Below, in pieces: positions 9,184 to 17,284 of a stretch of DNA of 64,000 nt. The stretch lies in the NCBI RefSeq assembly GCF_001642995.1, contig NZ_LOHS01000061.1, positions 62,001 to 126,000 on the forward strand, in the 5' to 3' direction. Source of the stretch: Streptomyces jeddahensis (GTDB taxonomy: Bacteria > Actinomycetota > Actinomycetes > Streptomycetales > Streptomycetaceae). Made by a program: the position numbers and the translations under genes. Within the stretch, counting starts at the first letter, position 1. Every line of letters begins with the position of its first letter. The notes beneath the pieces are model-generated. The model saw only the letters and a program-made list of their open reading frames with translations. It was not told where the DNA came from and did not search any database.

Positions 9184-9572
9184 TGCGGAGTTCTCCTCGG
9201 TTCATGGCATGGGTTCGGGTGACACGCCGGGTATGAGCGAGCGGCGGCTACGGGGTGGGGCCGGGCGTGTGAGGTGACGGAGGGCCGGGCGTGTGAGGGT
9301 GTCGCCGGCGTGTTCGCAGCCGGAGGCGGTTCTGGGCGGCCGCCGGGTCGGCCGCCAGAGCGGCGGGGAGCGGCCGGGTGGCCGGGAGGGCCACCGCTCG
9401 CAGTTCACCAGAACGTAAGGCGTTACGCAATAGTGAATGCGAAACTTGCTGTGCGAGCTCGCACGCGCGGTCCGCCCGCACGGAAACCCGCAGGCCAAAG
9501 CGGGGAAGAGGGCGGGCCGAGCGCTCCTATACGCTGAGCGCGTTCATGCACCGGCAGGAAGAGGATGGCTCT
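9184..9572. promoter_or_regulatory. Divergent control region of the resorcylate operon and the iclR gene
   Basis: 389 bp without a gene separate the decarboxylase start from the regulator start. It holds two short perfect inverted repeats: CGTAA-GGCG-TTACG at 9414-9427 and the 14-bp palindrome GTGCGAGCTCGCAC at 9451-9464, 37 bp centre to centre. IclR proteins bind as tetramers to paired palindromes, so these are the best operator candidates. The part nearer the decarboxylase (9200-9400) is very G+C rich and shows nothing else I recognise. Confidence 0.5.
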
Positions 9573-10388
9573 GTGGCGTCGACTGGCCCGACCGAGAACG
9601 GGGAGAACCCGGAGCCCACGGCTTCCGACGGCCTCGGGCGACAGGGGATCCAGTCGGTCGAAACCGCGATGCGCGTACTGCTCGCGCTGGAGAGCGGCGG
9701 AGGCGCGCTCAGCCTCTCGGCGATCGCGCAGGCGAGCGGGATGCAGCCCAGCAAGGTGCACCGCTATCTCGTCAGCCTCGGCCGCATAGGGCTGACCTCG
9801 CAGGACCCCGCGTCGGGCCTCTACGACTTCGGGGCCGCCATGCGCCGCCTGGGGGCCGAGGCGCTGCGGCGCACCAACGAGGTGGCGGTCGCGAGCGGCC
9901 ACGCGATGCGGCTGAGGGACCGCACCGGTCACTCCGTGAACCTCGCCGTCTGGGGCGACCGCGGCCCGATCGTCGTGAGCTGGGCGTACGGCACCCGCCC
10001 GCTCCCGCTGACGGTGCGGGTCGGTGCCACGCTTCCCCTGCTCGCGTCATCGGTCGGCCAGGTCTTCCTCGCGTACCTGCCCGAGAGCCTCACGGACGAG
10101 GTGCTCGGCGACGAACTCCGGGCCAAGGGCGCCGACTGGACGCGCGAGCGCGTCGCCGCCACGCGCGCCGAGATCCGCGAGCGCGGGCACGCCGTGACGC
10201 ACGGCGGCGTCATCCCCGGCATCATCTCCATCGCGGCACCCGTGTTCGCGGCGAATGACCCGCTGCCGCTCGCCATCTCCGTCGTGCTGCCGGAGAGCAT
10301 CGGCACGCCGGAACACCTCGCAGAAGTGACCGGCGAGTTGCACAGCACGGTGAAGGCCGCGTCGCACGAGCTCGGACACCTGTCTTAG
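9573..10388 (+). CDS. IclR-family transcriptional regulator
   Basis: 271 residues from GTG 9573, behind GGAAGAGGA; an in-frame ATG at 9546 lacks a site. An N-terminal winged helix-turn-helix (LSLSAIAQASGMQPSKVHRY, about 38-57 of the shorter form) is followed by the IclR effector domain with ATLPLLASSVGQVFLAYLP and a C-terminal ISIAAPVF segment. It is divergent from the resorcylate operon, as the IclR-type regulator TsdR is in the Rhodococcus pathway, so control by the pathway substrate or an intermediate is likely but not shown. Confidence 0.9.
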   Translation: MASTGPTENGENPEPTASDGLGRQGIQSVETAMRVLLALESGGGALSLSAIAQASGMQPSKVHRYLVSLGRIGLTSQDPASGLYDFGAAMRRLGAEALRRTNEVAVASGHAMRLRDRTGHSVNLAVWGDRGPIVVSWAYGTRPLPLTVRVGATLPLLASSVGQVFLAYLPESLTDEVLGDELRAKGADWTRERVAATRAEIRERGHAVTHGGVIPGIISIAAPVFAANDPLPLAISVVLPESIGTPEHLAEVTGELHSTVKAASHELGHLS

Positions 10389-10415
10389 CGCTGTGCTCTT
10401 ATCGGTGTGGCAGCC

Positions 10416-10630
10416 GTGGGCTGCTGGCAGGTCGCGCTGACCGGCGCCGGCGAGGTGTTCCGCACCGACGCGGAGCGCATCCTCAAGGCCGTCGACGAGG
10501 CCGTCGCGAGGGTCGGGCGCTTCGCCGCCGGAGCCGAGGGGGTGCTGCGGATCGGCTGACCGGAGCCGCCTCGTACCGTCAACTGCCCGCCCTCGCCCGG
10601 CTGGTGAAGCGCGAGATGCCCCACGTGGTG
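10416..10630 (+). pseudogene. LysR-family regulator remnant (frameshifted)
   Basis: One frame reads LTGAGEVFRTDAERILKAVD and EGVLRIG then a stop; shifting by one base at about 10556 restores TGAASYRQLPALARLVKREMP. Together these match the linker helix and the start of the effector domain of LysR regulators (LTxAG..F, LRIGxTG). A single lost base (GGCCTG read as GGCTG) would explain the break. The helix-turn-helix and most of the effector domain are absent. It is decayed and not functional. Confidence 0.75.
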
Positions 10631-10638
10631 CAGCGGTG

Positions 10639-10767
10639 CTATGTGTCTCCTTGTGCTTCGGACATGGCCAGGGCCTGTTCAAGCAGTGAAGTGGAGCGAG
10701 CGTGGTCTCCTTGGATGACGGCTGAGAAGCCGAGTTGGGCGATGCACTGCTGCTGCGACAACAGCAT
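10639..10767 (-). pseudogene. TPR-regulator fragment
   Basis: A 42-codon stretch reads QLGFSAVIQGDHARSTSLLE then QALAMSEAQGDT, a single tetratricopeptide-like unit. This is typical of the C-terminal half of large AfsR/LuxR-type ATPase regulators; compare LGYAAWVEGDFEHARTLLEE in the ATPase encoded at 49266-51413. Nothing recognisable continues on either side. It is interpreted as a short remnant, antisense to the LysR remnant next to it. Confidence 0.45.
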
Positions 10768-11221
10768 CGTGGATCAATGCCTGGCTCGAAGGGACGCCGA
10801 CGGCCAGTGACAGGCAACTCGTCCTTCTTACGGCCGTGCTCATCATGCTGCTCACGCCGTCGATGCTCCGCAGCGGAGACCCTGCACTCCTGTACGCGGC
10901 GCGCACCCTTCGCGCGCACCACGGCCATGGAGAGAGCAGGCCCTGTGGAGTGACCCACTGCGGGTCGCCGCTGCGGCCTGCGCCGCCGACCGAATGCTGC
11001 GCGCGGCAATTCCGCGGCCGAGGCAGCCCAGTTGGTCGCTGACCTCCGTATCCACGACTACCGTCACACACGTTGGCGGTTTGGACGTCATGGACTGGGC
11101 ATACGGCCCTGCCCTACGACCGAACCCGTACGTAGAGGAACTCGTCCGGCGTCAGGTCATCGTCATCGGCGACTTCCGCCATGGCTGAAGCAGCCGCCCA
11201 CGCCATGGGTCACCTGCGGTC
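10768..11221. other. Degenerate intergenic stretch
   Basis: 454 bp between two gene remnants. No frame gives a convincing domain. A short LRIHDYRHT stretch near 11045-11070 resembles the HxxR box of tyrosine recombinases but is not followed by family sequence. I treat it as non-coding decay. Confidence 0.4.
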
Positions 11222-11571
11222 GACTTCATGCACACCCTGCTCGACGAGGAGTACCGCGACCGCGCCACCGGCCACACCGACGTCAACGCCAAAGCCCACA
11301 TGTACATCAACCACTACTCGATCAGCTCCGGCATGATGACCTCCCGGGTGGCGCGGGTGCCAAGTACGCCAACGCCTACGTCGACCGCAGCGGCGAGCTG
11401 CTGACGGGCCCACACACCGACCGCATCGACCTGCCCGCTGGCCCCCGTCCAAGCTCTTCTGGTCGCTCACCCTCTACGACGCCGAAACAGCCGCCGAAGT
11501 CGACGCCGAAGGCCAGACCTACTCCTCGCTCAACTCAACTCCCTGGGCGACCTGCCGCAGCGCAACGCCCA
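11222..11571 (+). pseudogene. DUF1254/DUF1214 protein remnant with several frameshifts
   Basis: Three frames read in turn DFMHTLLDEEYRDRATGHTD with HMYINHYSISSGMM, then GAGAKYANAYVDRSGELL and TGPHTDRIDLP, then KLFWSLTLYDAETAAEVDAE and GQTYSSLNS, then LGDLPQRNA. This is the order of the C-terminal DUF1254/DUF1214 region (typical AY.D..GELL.G..TYRL.LP then FWS.T.YD). At least three frame changes and a missing C-terminus show it is dead. The family's function is unknown. Confidence 0.8.
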
Positions 11572-11668
11572 GTTGAGTGGTCCGTTCTGCTGAACTCAGA
11601 CTGCGTGAGCATGGCCTTGAGGCGGCGCCTACCGACCCAGGGGCCAGCTGTCTCCCTACCGTGCGCGT

Positions 11669-13048
11669 ATGGCCACAACAACGAAAACCATGAGCCTGGC
11701 CGCCTGCGGCGGCTGCCTGGCTCTGCTCACCGCCGCGCTCGGCGGGACCGCCGCCGCCGACACTGTCTCGATCGGCAACCCCGTAGACGGCAGCAACGGA
11801 TTCGGTGTCGTCACGGAAGGTGACGCCGTGCTGGGCAGTACCGAGAGCGAGGGGCCAGTCGCCATCGGGGGCGATCTGAGCTTCGGCTCCGGCTACAACG
11901 TCGCCTTGCACACCCCGGGTTCGTTCACAGCTCCGGGCGACGCGCAGCCGACAGCGCTCCTGGTCGGTGGTCGCGTCGACTACGCCGCCAGCGATCCGAC
12001 GGGGGTGCTGAGGGTGCTGCAGAACGGCTACGTGAAGATCGGCGACATGACCGGGAGCCAGGTCATGAACACTGACGCCAACGGCGCCGAGGTCAACACG
12101 CACATCGGCCGCACCGGAGGCGGCTACGCCGCCATTCCGCACATCGAGTTGACCACCCGCGAGCCCGCCGCAGCGGTCGGCCCCGCTGACCTGATGGACT
12201 TCCCTTCCCTCTTCTCCACCTTTCGCGACCGTGCCGACACCATGGCCGCATGCGCGAACAACGTCACCCTCCTGGACGGCAACGAAAACCCGCTGCCCGA
12301 CCAGCAGACAGTGGCACCCGGTTCCAACGTCAAGATCGCACTGACCCCGGGCGAGACGAATGTCCTCCACGTCACAGGTGAGACGCTCAACAACATCGCC
12401 AACCTCACCTTCCTCGACCAGCCGTCCGCCGACACCCCGTTCCTCGTCGTCGTGGACACCACCGCCACCGGCGGCACCTTCACCTGGCACACGCCCAACC
12501 TGGCCGGCGTGTCCGGTGTCAACGCCCCGTACATGCTGTGGGACTTCCCCGATGCCACGGACATCACGATCGCCGACGGCGACACCCTCGACGGCACCAT
12601 CTACGCGCCGCGCGCGAACCTGACCGACCTGGATCCCACCAACATCCAGGGCGACATCATCGCCAAGACGCTCACCGCGGGTCCCACGGCCGGGTCGGGC
12701 GGTCCTGTGAACGCCGGCGAGATCCACTACTTTCCGTTCGCCGCCAACCTGCGGTGCGACGACAGCGGCGCGTCGCCGTCGCCGTCGGACATTCCCTCTC
12801 CGTCTCCTAGCGACAGCCCCGCTCCGCCTCCTAGCGACAGCCCCTCCCCGTCGCCCTCGGACAGTCGTCCACCCAGCCCCACGCCGCAGCCGCCCACTCC
12901 CGCTCCTGCACCGAGCCACGCCGGCCCCCACCTCCCTGACACGGGCGCCAGCGCTATGCACATCGCGGCCACAGTGGCGGCCCTGTTGGTCACATGTGGG
13001 GCTTGGCTGGCTGTGCGGGCGGGACGGCAGCGCAGCAGGAGGAGCTAG
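11669..13048 (+). CDS. Choice-of-anchor A family surface protein with LPDTG sorting signal
   Basis: 459 residues. The N-terminal signal peptide (about 1-30) ends near GGTAAADT. The main body (about 31-360) carries the pattern of choice-of-anchor A proteins (GVVTEGDAVLGSTESEGPVA early and DGTIYAPRANLTDL late). A Pro/Ser/Asp-rich spacer (about 365-425) is followed by LPDTG, a hydrophobic helix and a basic RQRSRR tail, so a class E-type sortase would link it to peptidoglycan. Ligand and role are unknown. It is the only intact gene in the decayed 10.4-13.5 kb stretch. Confidence 0.85.
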   Translation: MATTTKTMSLAACGGCLALLTAALGGTAAADTVSIGNPVDGSNGFGVVTEGDAVLGSTESEGPVAIGGDLSFGSGYNVALHTPGSFTAPGDAQPTALLVGGRVDYAASDPTGVLRVLQNGYVKIGDMTGSQVMNTDANGAEVNTHIGRTGGGYAAIPHIELTTREPAAAVGPADLMDFPSLFSTFRDRADTMAACANNVTLLDGNENPLPDQQTVAPGSNVKIALTPGETNVLHVTGETLNNIANLTFLDQPSADTPFLVVVDTTATGGTFTWHTPNLAGVSGVNAPYMLWDFPDATDITIADGDTLDGTIYAPRANLTDLDPTNIQGDIIAKTLTAGPTAGSGGPVNAGEIHYFPFAANLRCDDSGASPSPSDIPSPSPSDSPAPPPSDSPSPSPSDSRPPSPTPQPPTPAPAPSHAGPHLPDTGASAMHIAATVAALLVTCGAWLAVRAGRQRSRRS

Positions 13049-13052
13049 ACCA

Positions 13053-13530
13053 TGACGCCTCCGTCGCCGTGGCCGGGGGAGTGGAGTCGATGACCCGGGC
13101 GCCGTACGTGCTGCCCAAGTCAGACAAGCCGTTCCCGGCCGGGCACACCGAGCTGTACTCCACCACCCGGCGTATCGCCGCCACCGGCGTGTCGGCCATC
13201 GATCCGCACTACTCCGGTCTGGCCCCCGTCGAGGCCGTCAACCGCGCACTCGGCAAGGCGGGCAAGACCTTCGCCGACCTCGACGTGCTCGAACTGAACG
13301 AGGCGTTCGCCGCCCAGGTCCTCGGCTGCGTGGCCGAGTGGCCCGAGTTCGACCCCGCGATCCTCAACCCGCAGGGCGGCGCGATCGCCCTCGGCCACCC
13401 CCTGGGCGCCTCCGGCGCCCGCCTCGCCGGCACCGTCGCCCACCAGCTCGCCGCCAAGGGCTCCGGCACCGGCGTCGCAACCCTGTCCATCGGCGTCGGC
13501 CAGGGCCTCGCGCTCGTCCTCGAACGCTGA
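13053..13530 (+). pseudogene. Thiolase (acetyl-CoA acyltransferase) remnant with internal deletion
   Basis: The sequence starts in mid-protein (VAVAGGVESMTRAPYVLPKS), runs to ELYSTT and then jumps to the C-terminal domain (SAIDPHYSGLAPVEAVNRAL, LELNEAFAAQVLG, GGAIALGHPLGASGARL). The N-terminal domain with the acyl-accepting Cys is missing, and about 110 residues are deleted in the middle. The second catalytic Cys, usually in CIGVGQG, is Ser here (SIGVGQG). The catalytic His of GHPLGASG remains. Both cysteines are therefore lost and the protein cannot be a thiolase. An in-frame ATG at 12994 lies inside the preceding gene. Confidence 0.85.
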
Positions 13531-13573
13531 GACCTCGCCACACGGGTGCCGGACCTCGTTTGCTCGAGCGTGC

Positions 13574-14089
13574 TCAGGACGTGGCGCGGGCAAAGCGGAG
13601 GGACGCGGTGACAGTGGTGCGGCCGCGCATCATGCCCAGCTGGTTCCAGTCCATGCCGAACTGCTCCCGCTCCACGGTGAACTCCGTCGTGAGCGTGACC
13701 GCGTCGGCGCTCGCCTCGGTGAGCTGCGCCGTGAAGGACAGCGGACGGCTGATGCCCCGCACGGTCACCTGACCGGCAACCGGGACCGTCTTGTCCCCTC
13801 CGGCCGTCGCGCTGCGCACCACGAAGGTGATTTCGGGGTGCCGGTCCGCGTCGAAGAAGTCGGCGGATCGCAGGTGCGTGTCGCGCTTGGCGTTCTTGGT
13901 GTCCAGGGAGGCGGCGGCCAGGGTGATCGAACCGCTGGCGGAACCGTCGGAGCCGACCTCGCCTCCGCCGCTGAGACCGGTGAAGGTGCCCTTCACGGTG
14001 ACCAGGCCCCACATCGTCTTGTGCCGCACACCCACCGTGGAGCGGGCGGGATCGAGCTGCCAGGTACCGGTTTCGATTGCCACGGTCAT
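13574..14089 (-). CDS. YceI-family lipocalin-like protein
   Basis: 171 residues from ATG 14089, with AGGAGGA upstream. The beginning TGTWQLDPARSTVGVRHKTM and the end TTVTASLRFA are typical of YceI proteins, which fold as an extended lipocalin barrel holding polyprenyl-type lipids. There is no signal peptide, so a cytoplasmic form is expected, as in many streptomycete YceI proteins. The divergent marR gene and twin operator-like repeats between the two starts suggest MarR control. Confidence 0.92.
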   Translation of the reverse strand: MTVAIETGTWQLDPARSTVGVRHKTMWGLVTVKGTFTGLSGGGEVGSDGSASGSITLAAASLDTKNAKRDTHLRSADFFDADRHPEITFVVRSATAGGDKTVPVAGQVTVRGISRPLSFTAQLTEASADAVTLTTEFTVEREQFGMDWNQLGMMRGRTTVTASLRFARATS

Positions 14090-14152
14090 GAAGTCCTCCT
14101 GAGGGGATTGCGTGGGGTCAGCAGGTGCAGGGGAGGCGTCGCCCCCCAGTCG

Positions 14153-14197
14153 TCCAAATCTGGATGACCGCAGGCTAGTCGATACTCCAAAATTGGA
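14153..14197. promoter_or_regulatory. Twin operator-like repeats between yceI-like and marR-like genes
   Basis: TCCAAATCTGGA (14153-14164) and TCCAAAATTGGA (14186-14197) share the pattern TCCAAA..TGGA. They are 33 bp apart centre to centre, about three helical turns, in a 129-bp divergent spacer. MarR proteins bind such short palindromes, so both genes may be repressed from here. Confidence 0.6.
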
Positions 14198-14218
14198 CAA
14201 CAGGTAGACTGGGACGCC

Positions 14219-14719
14219 ATGGCTGACTCTCCCGACCTCGCCGACCTGCCCGAACGTGATGCGGCAGGCGAGTCCGCGTTGCTGCCCCCCGAACTGCGCG
14301 CATGGATGGGGCTGCTAGCTGCGGCGGGTGCGATCGAGCAGCAACTGCGTTCACGTGTGAAGGAGACGCTCGGCGTCTCTCACGACGAGTTCCTGGTGCT
14401 GTGCCTCCTGGCCGACGGGCCCGCCACCGGCCTGCGCATGACACAGATCGCCGAGCGCCTCGGCCGCCCCAAGACCCGGCTCACCTACCAGGTGGCCTGC
14501 CTTCAGCACGCAGGGCTGATAACCCGCAGCACCGCGTGCGGCGACCGGCGCGGCGTCCAGGTCACGCTCACCGACAAGGCGCGGCGACTCCTCCGGGAAG
14601 CCTCCGGGGCGCTGGCCGAAGCCGTCACCCAGGCCGTCAACGGGCTGGAGGGCCCGCATGACTGCGCGCTGATGCGCAGCCTGCTGCCGAATTCGGCGGA
14701 CGCCGAGGACACCGCGTAG
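14219..14719 (+). CDS. MarR-family transcriptional regulator
   Basis: 166 residues. A winged helix-turn-helix lies at about 60-110: MTQIAERLGRPKTRLTYQV (recognition helix), then HAGLITRSTACGDRRGVQVT (wing with the conserved DRR). Flanking helices form the dimer interface. It is divergent from the YceI-like gene, and the paired TCCAAA..TGGA repeats in the spacer are likely its sites. The ligand is unknown. The start at ATG 14219 is only weakly supported by a ribosome-binding site (GGGA). Confidence 0.9.
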   Translation: MADSPDLADLPERDAAGESALLPPELRAWMGLLAAAGAIEQQLRSRVKETLGVSHDEFLVLCLLADGPATGLRMTQIAERLGRPKTRLTYQVACLQHAGLITRSTACGDRRGVQVTLTDKARRLLREASGALAEAVTQAVNGLEGPHDCALMRSLLPNSADAEDTA

Positions 14720-14935
14720 ATACGCCCTGGTCCCCTGGTGTGAGCCGGAGTCGATCTCCTGCCCCTGGCACTCCTGGGGTCGTGGAGCGTGGGCGTCCCG
14801 CCCTGGGCGAGTGCAAAGTAATTGAAACGTTAACCGAGCGCCTCGTGGTGCCACGCATTGCGATGGCGGAACGTTTCTGCATAGCTGTGGTCACGTCCGT
14901 GAACGCGCACCAACCCCCCACGAGGGGGAAGTCCG

Positions 14936-15179
14936 TTGAACCACACGCGGTCCTCGTCCAACAGAGCCACCACTGCCGACGCCGCCTCTCCCGCCGCCTC
15001 CGGAACCATGCCGGCCGACAAGCTGGCTTGGGGACATCCACGCCGCCACGGAGGTGCTCGCACGGCTCGTGGACAACGCTGTACGCCATGGCCTGCCTCT
15101 CTCACGCACAGGTCAGCGGATCAGGGTCCTGCTGGCCGTCACGGAGATGCGTGAGCTCGTCATCGACGTCGAGGACCGT
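14936..15179 (+). pseudogene. HATPase (anti-sigma-type ATP-binding protein) gene, 5' part, interrupted
   Basis: The downstream frame reads DIHAATEVLARLVDNAVRHG, then RVLLAVTEMRELVIDVEDR, the N box and beta-sheet of RsbW-type ATPases. It stops at the border of the insertion element. The matching 3' part (NPAFPAFAEALQGERGRGL) lies at 16984-17106 in the same orientation. The probable start (ATG 14936, MNHTRSSSNRATT) is in another frame from this piece, so a frameshift or small deletion near 15030 is a second lesion. Confidence 0.8.
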
Positions 15180-15181
15180 TT

Positions 15182-16860
15182 CTAGAGACTGAGCGGGAGT
15201 GAGTCCTGGTGCCAGGACTCGTGCTCAGCCGTGTGCCCCGAACGGTTGTGGGCACACTGGTCCCCCGCTTTCGCTCCGCATCCAGCGCCGACGGATCGTG
15301 TCCGTGGTCCGGGAATGCGGGGGCGGGTTTCCTCACGCCCCGGGAGATCCGATGCGGCCTGGACGGTCCGATGCCCCACCGCATCGCTCCGGTGCTGTGG
15401 GGGCGGTGCCGTCCGTCGCCGGATCGGGCATCCCAGAGCGCGCCTGCCGATCGCCACGGCGGCAGCGTCGTGGCGCGTGGTGTGGCGTGTCTTCGTGGTC
15501 AGGGGCTTTTGCCAGTGCTGGGCGCCCCACCGGCTGGTGTAGGCGGGATCGACGGCGACGATGGTGACGCCGAGCTCGGCGGCCATCGACACCAGCCTGC
15601 TGCGCAGCTTCGAGGTGGGCATGCCGGAGATGAGCGTGCGGAACCGCTTGCGCCGCCCGTGCTTCTCCCGGGTCTTGTCCGCAGCAAAGTCCAGGTCTTC
15701 GATCGCGACGGCCAGGCCGTGGCGCTTGGCCCAGTGCAGCAGGCGGATCAAGGCATGCCGCACCTGCGCATCCCGATGCCGTGCGCTGCCGGTGAGGTCG
15801 TAGCCGAACCGGCGGGGCCCACCGACGGGGTTGCCGTGAGCGTCCAGTCGCCAGGCGGCCAAGTGGTCGGCGTTCATGTCCACCCCGACCACCCCACCGG
15901 ACCGGGCCGCCTCCACAGGCACGTTCCTGACCGGCGGGATCTGCCAGGAGGCGGTCAGGTACCAGCGCCCGCGGACGGTGTCGTAGTGGATGCGGTAGGC
16001 CACGGCGCGGTTCGCTGCGACGCGGTCGGCCCACTGCTCGCCCCGGTGGCGGAAGCTGACCCGGCAGGCCAGCACGTACCGGCCGTGGGGCGCGTTCGCC
16101 AGCGCGGCCAGCGACGCCGGAAGCTTGATGCTCACCTCCCCGTCCAGGCTGACGCGGATGGTCTCGTTCCCGTACCGCTTCCCGGACTCGCCATCGGCCT
16201 TAAGGAACCAGCGCTCGGTCTCCCACCGCACACGCCACCCGGCCTCGGTCAGCTGGGCGGCTTGGAGGTGGTGCCGGGTGCGCAGCAGCTTCTTTCCGCC
16301 GCGTACCACCCGCACGCGTCCGGCCTCATGGTCGGCACGTTCCCGCTCCAGCCGGTCTTCGAGCAGGTGCAGGCGGCGGGACTTGGCAAACCACTCCTGC
16401 TTCGAGCGGTAACCACCCGGCGAGCCCTTGGAACCCTTCGCCCCGACCGGCAGTGACAGCCGCTGCGCGATCGTACGAACACCGGCCTCAAGGGACTGGA
16501 TATGCGCGAGCTGACCGCGCCGGGCCAGCGCCCACTGGTCATGTGTGGCCTTGGTGATGCTGCCCGCCCAGCGTGAGGAGGACTCCCCGGTCACAGCCCG
16601 CTTGCGCTGCGCCCACTGATCACTGTCGTGATCCAGCCCCGCCGCGCAGCGGGCCTTCAGGTCGCGGGAGGCCAGACAGCCGAGCAGGCCACCGACCAGG
16701 CGCAGGACCTCTCGTCTTGCCCGGTCAGGCCCTTCATGCTGCCGCGGATCGCCACCCCGGACGGGCTGGGCACCACGAACGGCGCCGCCACCTCGCGCAG
16801 CCCGGCCATCCCCCACCCCTGCCCGATCACGAAGAACCCATCACCGCACCCAACGAACAC
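15182..16860 (-). pseudogene. TnpB-related RuvC-like protein, frameshifted near its N-terminus
   Basis: The main frame (about 16816 to 15182) holds a RuvC-like triad: Asp in VVGVDMNADHLAAWRLDA, Glu in AIEDLDF and Asp in TRHDAAAVAIGRR. The Cys-rich zinc ribbon usual in TnpB is replaced by TSRWGAQHWQ, as in a branch of streptomycete TnpB-like proteins. The N-terminus from GTG 16860 (FVIGQGWGMAGLREVAAPF, then KGLTGQDE) is in another frame, which joins EVLRLVGGLLGCLASRDLK after one lost base at 16708-16713. The last 60 codons run into the element's right end. Confidence 0.75.
15187..15257 (-). ncRNA. Right-end hairpins of the TnpB element, possible omega-RNA scaffold
   Basis: Two stems: GAGTCCTGG-TG-CCAGGACTC (15201-15220) and GTGTGCCC/GGGCACAC (15231-15238 and 15250-15257) around the loop CGAACGGTTGT. 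A diverged copy at 41401-41480 keeps that loop and changes the stem in a compensatory way, so the hairpin is under selection. In TnpB elements the guide RNA scaffold overlaps the tnpB 3' end and this right end, on the same strand. The RNA role is inferred. Confidence 0.5.
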
Positions 16861-16983
16861 CTCCCGCGAAGGTCACGCATTCGACACAAGAACTCCCGTT
16901 CCCAACGCCCGTCGCGCGGCGTCGATGCTCACTCATACACACCAGAACGCGCGCCCAAGTACTGTCAACCGGCAGCAGCTCCC

Positions 16984-17106
16984 AACCCCGCCTTCCCTGC
17001 CTTCGCCGAGGCGCTCCAGGGCGAGCGGGGTCGCGGCCTGAGGGAGGTTCAGAGGCTCAACGCCTACGTGACATGGTTCCAGCGCCCGGACGCCGGCACA
17101 CCATGA
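16984..17106 (+). pseudogene. HATPase gene, 3' part, after the insertion
   Basis: 41 codons read NPAFPAFAEALQGERGRGLR then EVQRLNAYVTWFQRPDAGTP and stop. This is the ATP-lid and G-box end (GRGL) of the RsbW-type ATPase whose front half ends at 15179. Joining the two halves gives DVEDR-NPAFPAF, the normal family sequence. Confidence 0.8.
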
Positions 17107-17284
17107 GTCCCGGGCCGGTGGAGCCATGCCCCTCACCGCTGTGGGGTCCACGGCGCATCACGCCCCAGCCGACGCGCACGTCGGGGCGGCCTCTTCGCCA
17201 GGCGGGCTCATTCGGCCGTCCAGGCCCGCGCTGCTGAATCAGTCATCCATCCAGATGTTGACTTTCGGCTCATCAATCCAGAAG

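Larger units (their letters stand above)
15180..16983 (-). mobile_element. TnpB-type (IS200/IS605-superfamily) insertion element
   Basis: About 1.8 kb inserted in an ATP-binding-protein gene: host codons end at 15179 (DVEDR) and resume at 16984 (NPAFPAF), with a few bases of uncertainty. No target duplication is seen, as expected for this superfamily. It carries only a TnpB-related gene and no TnpA, so it depends on a transposase in trans or is immobile. The right end (about 15187-15257) has strong hairpins; the left end is about 16861-16983. Confidence 0.8.

Noticed and set aside
6580..9222. 880-codon open frame on the plus strand opposite the hydroxylase and decarboxylase genes
   Set aside because: It crosses two well-supported genes and has Gly/Arg/Val-rich shadow composition without motifs.
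11041..11070. Tyrosine-recombinase fragment (LRIHDYRHT)
   Set aside because: Only the short HxxR-like box matches; the flanking sequence shows no integrase features.
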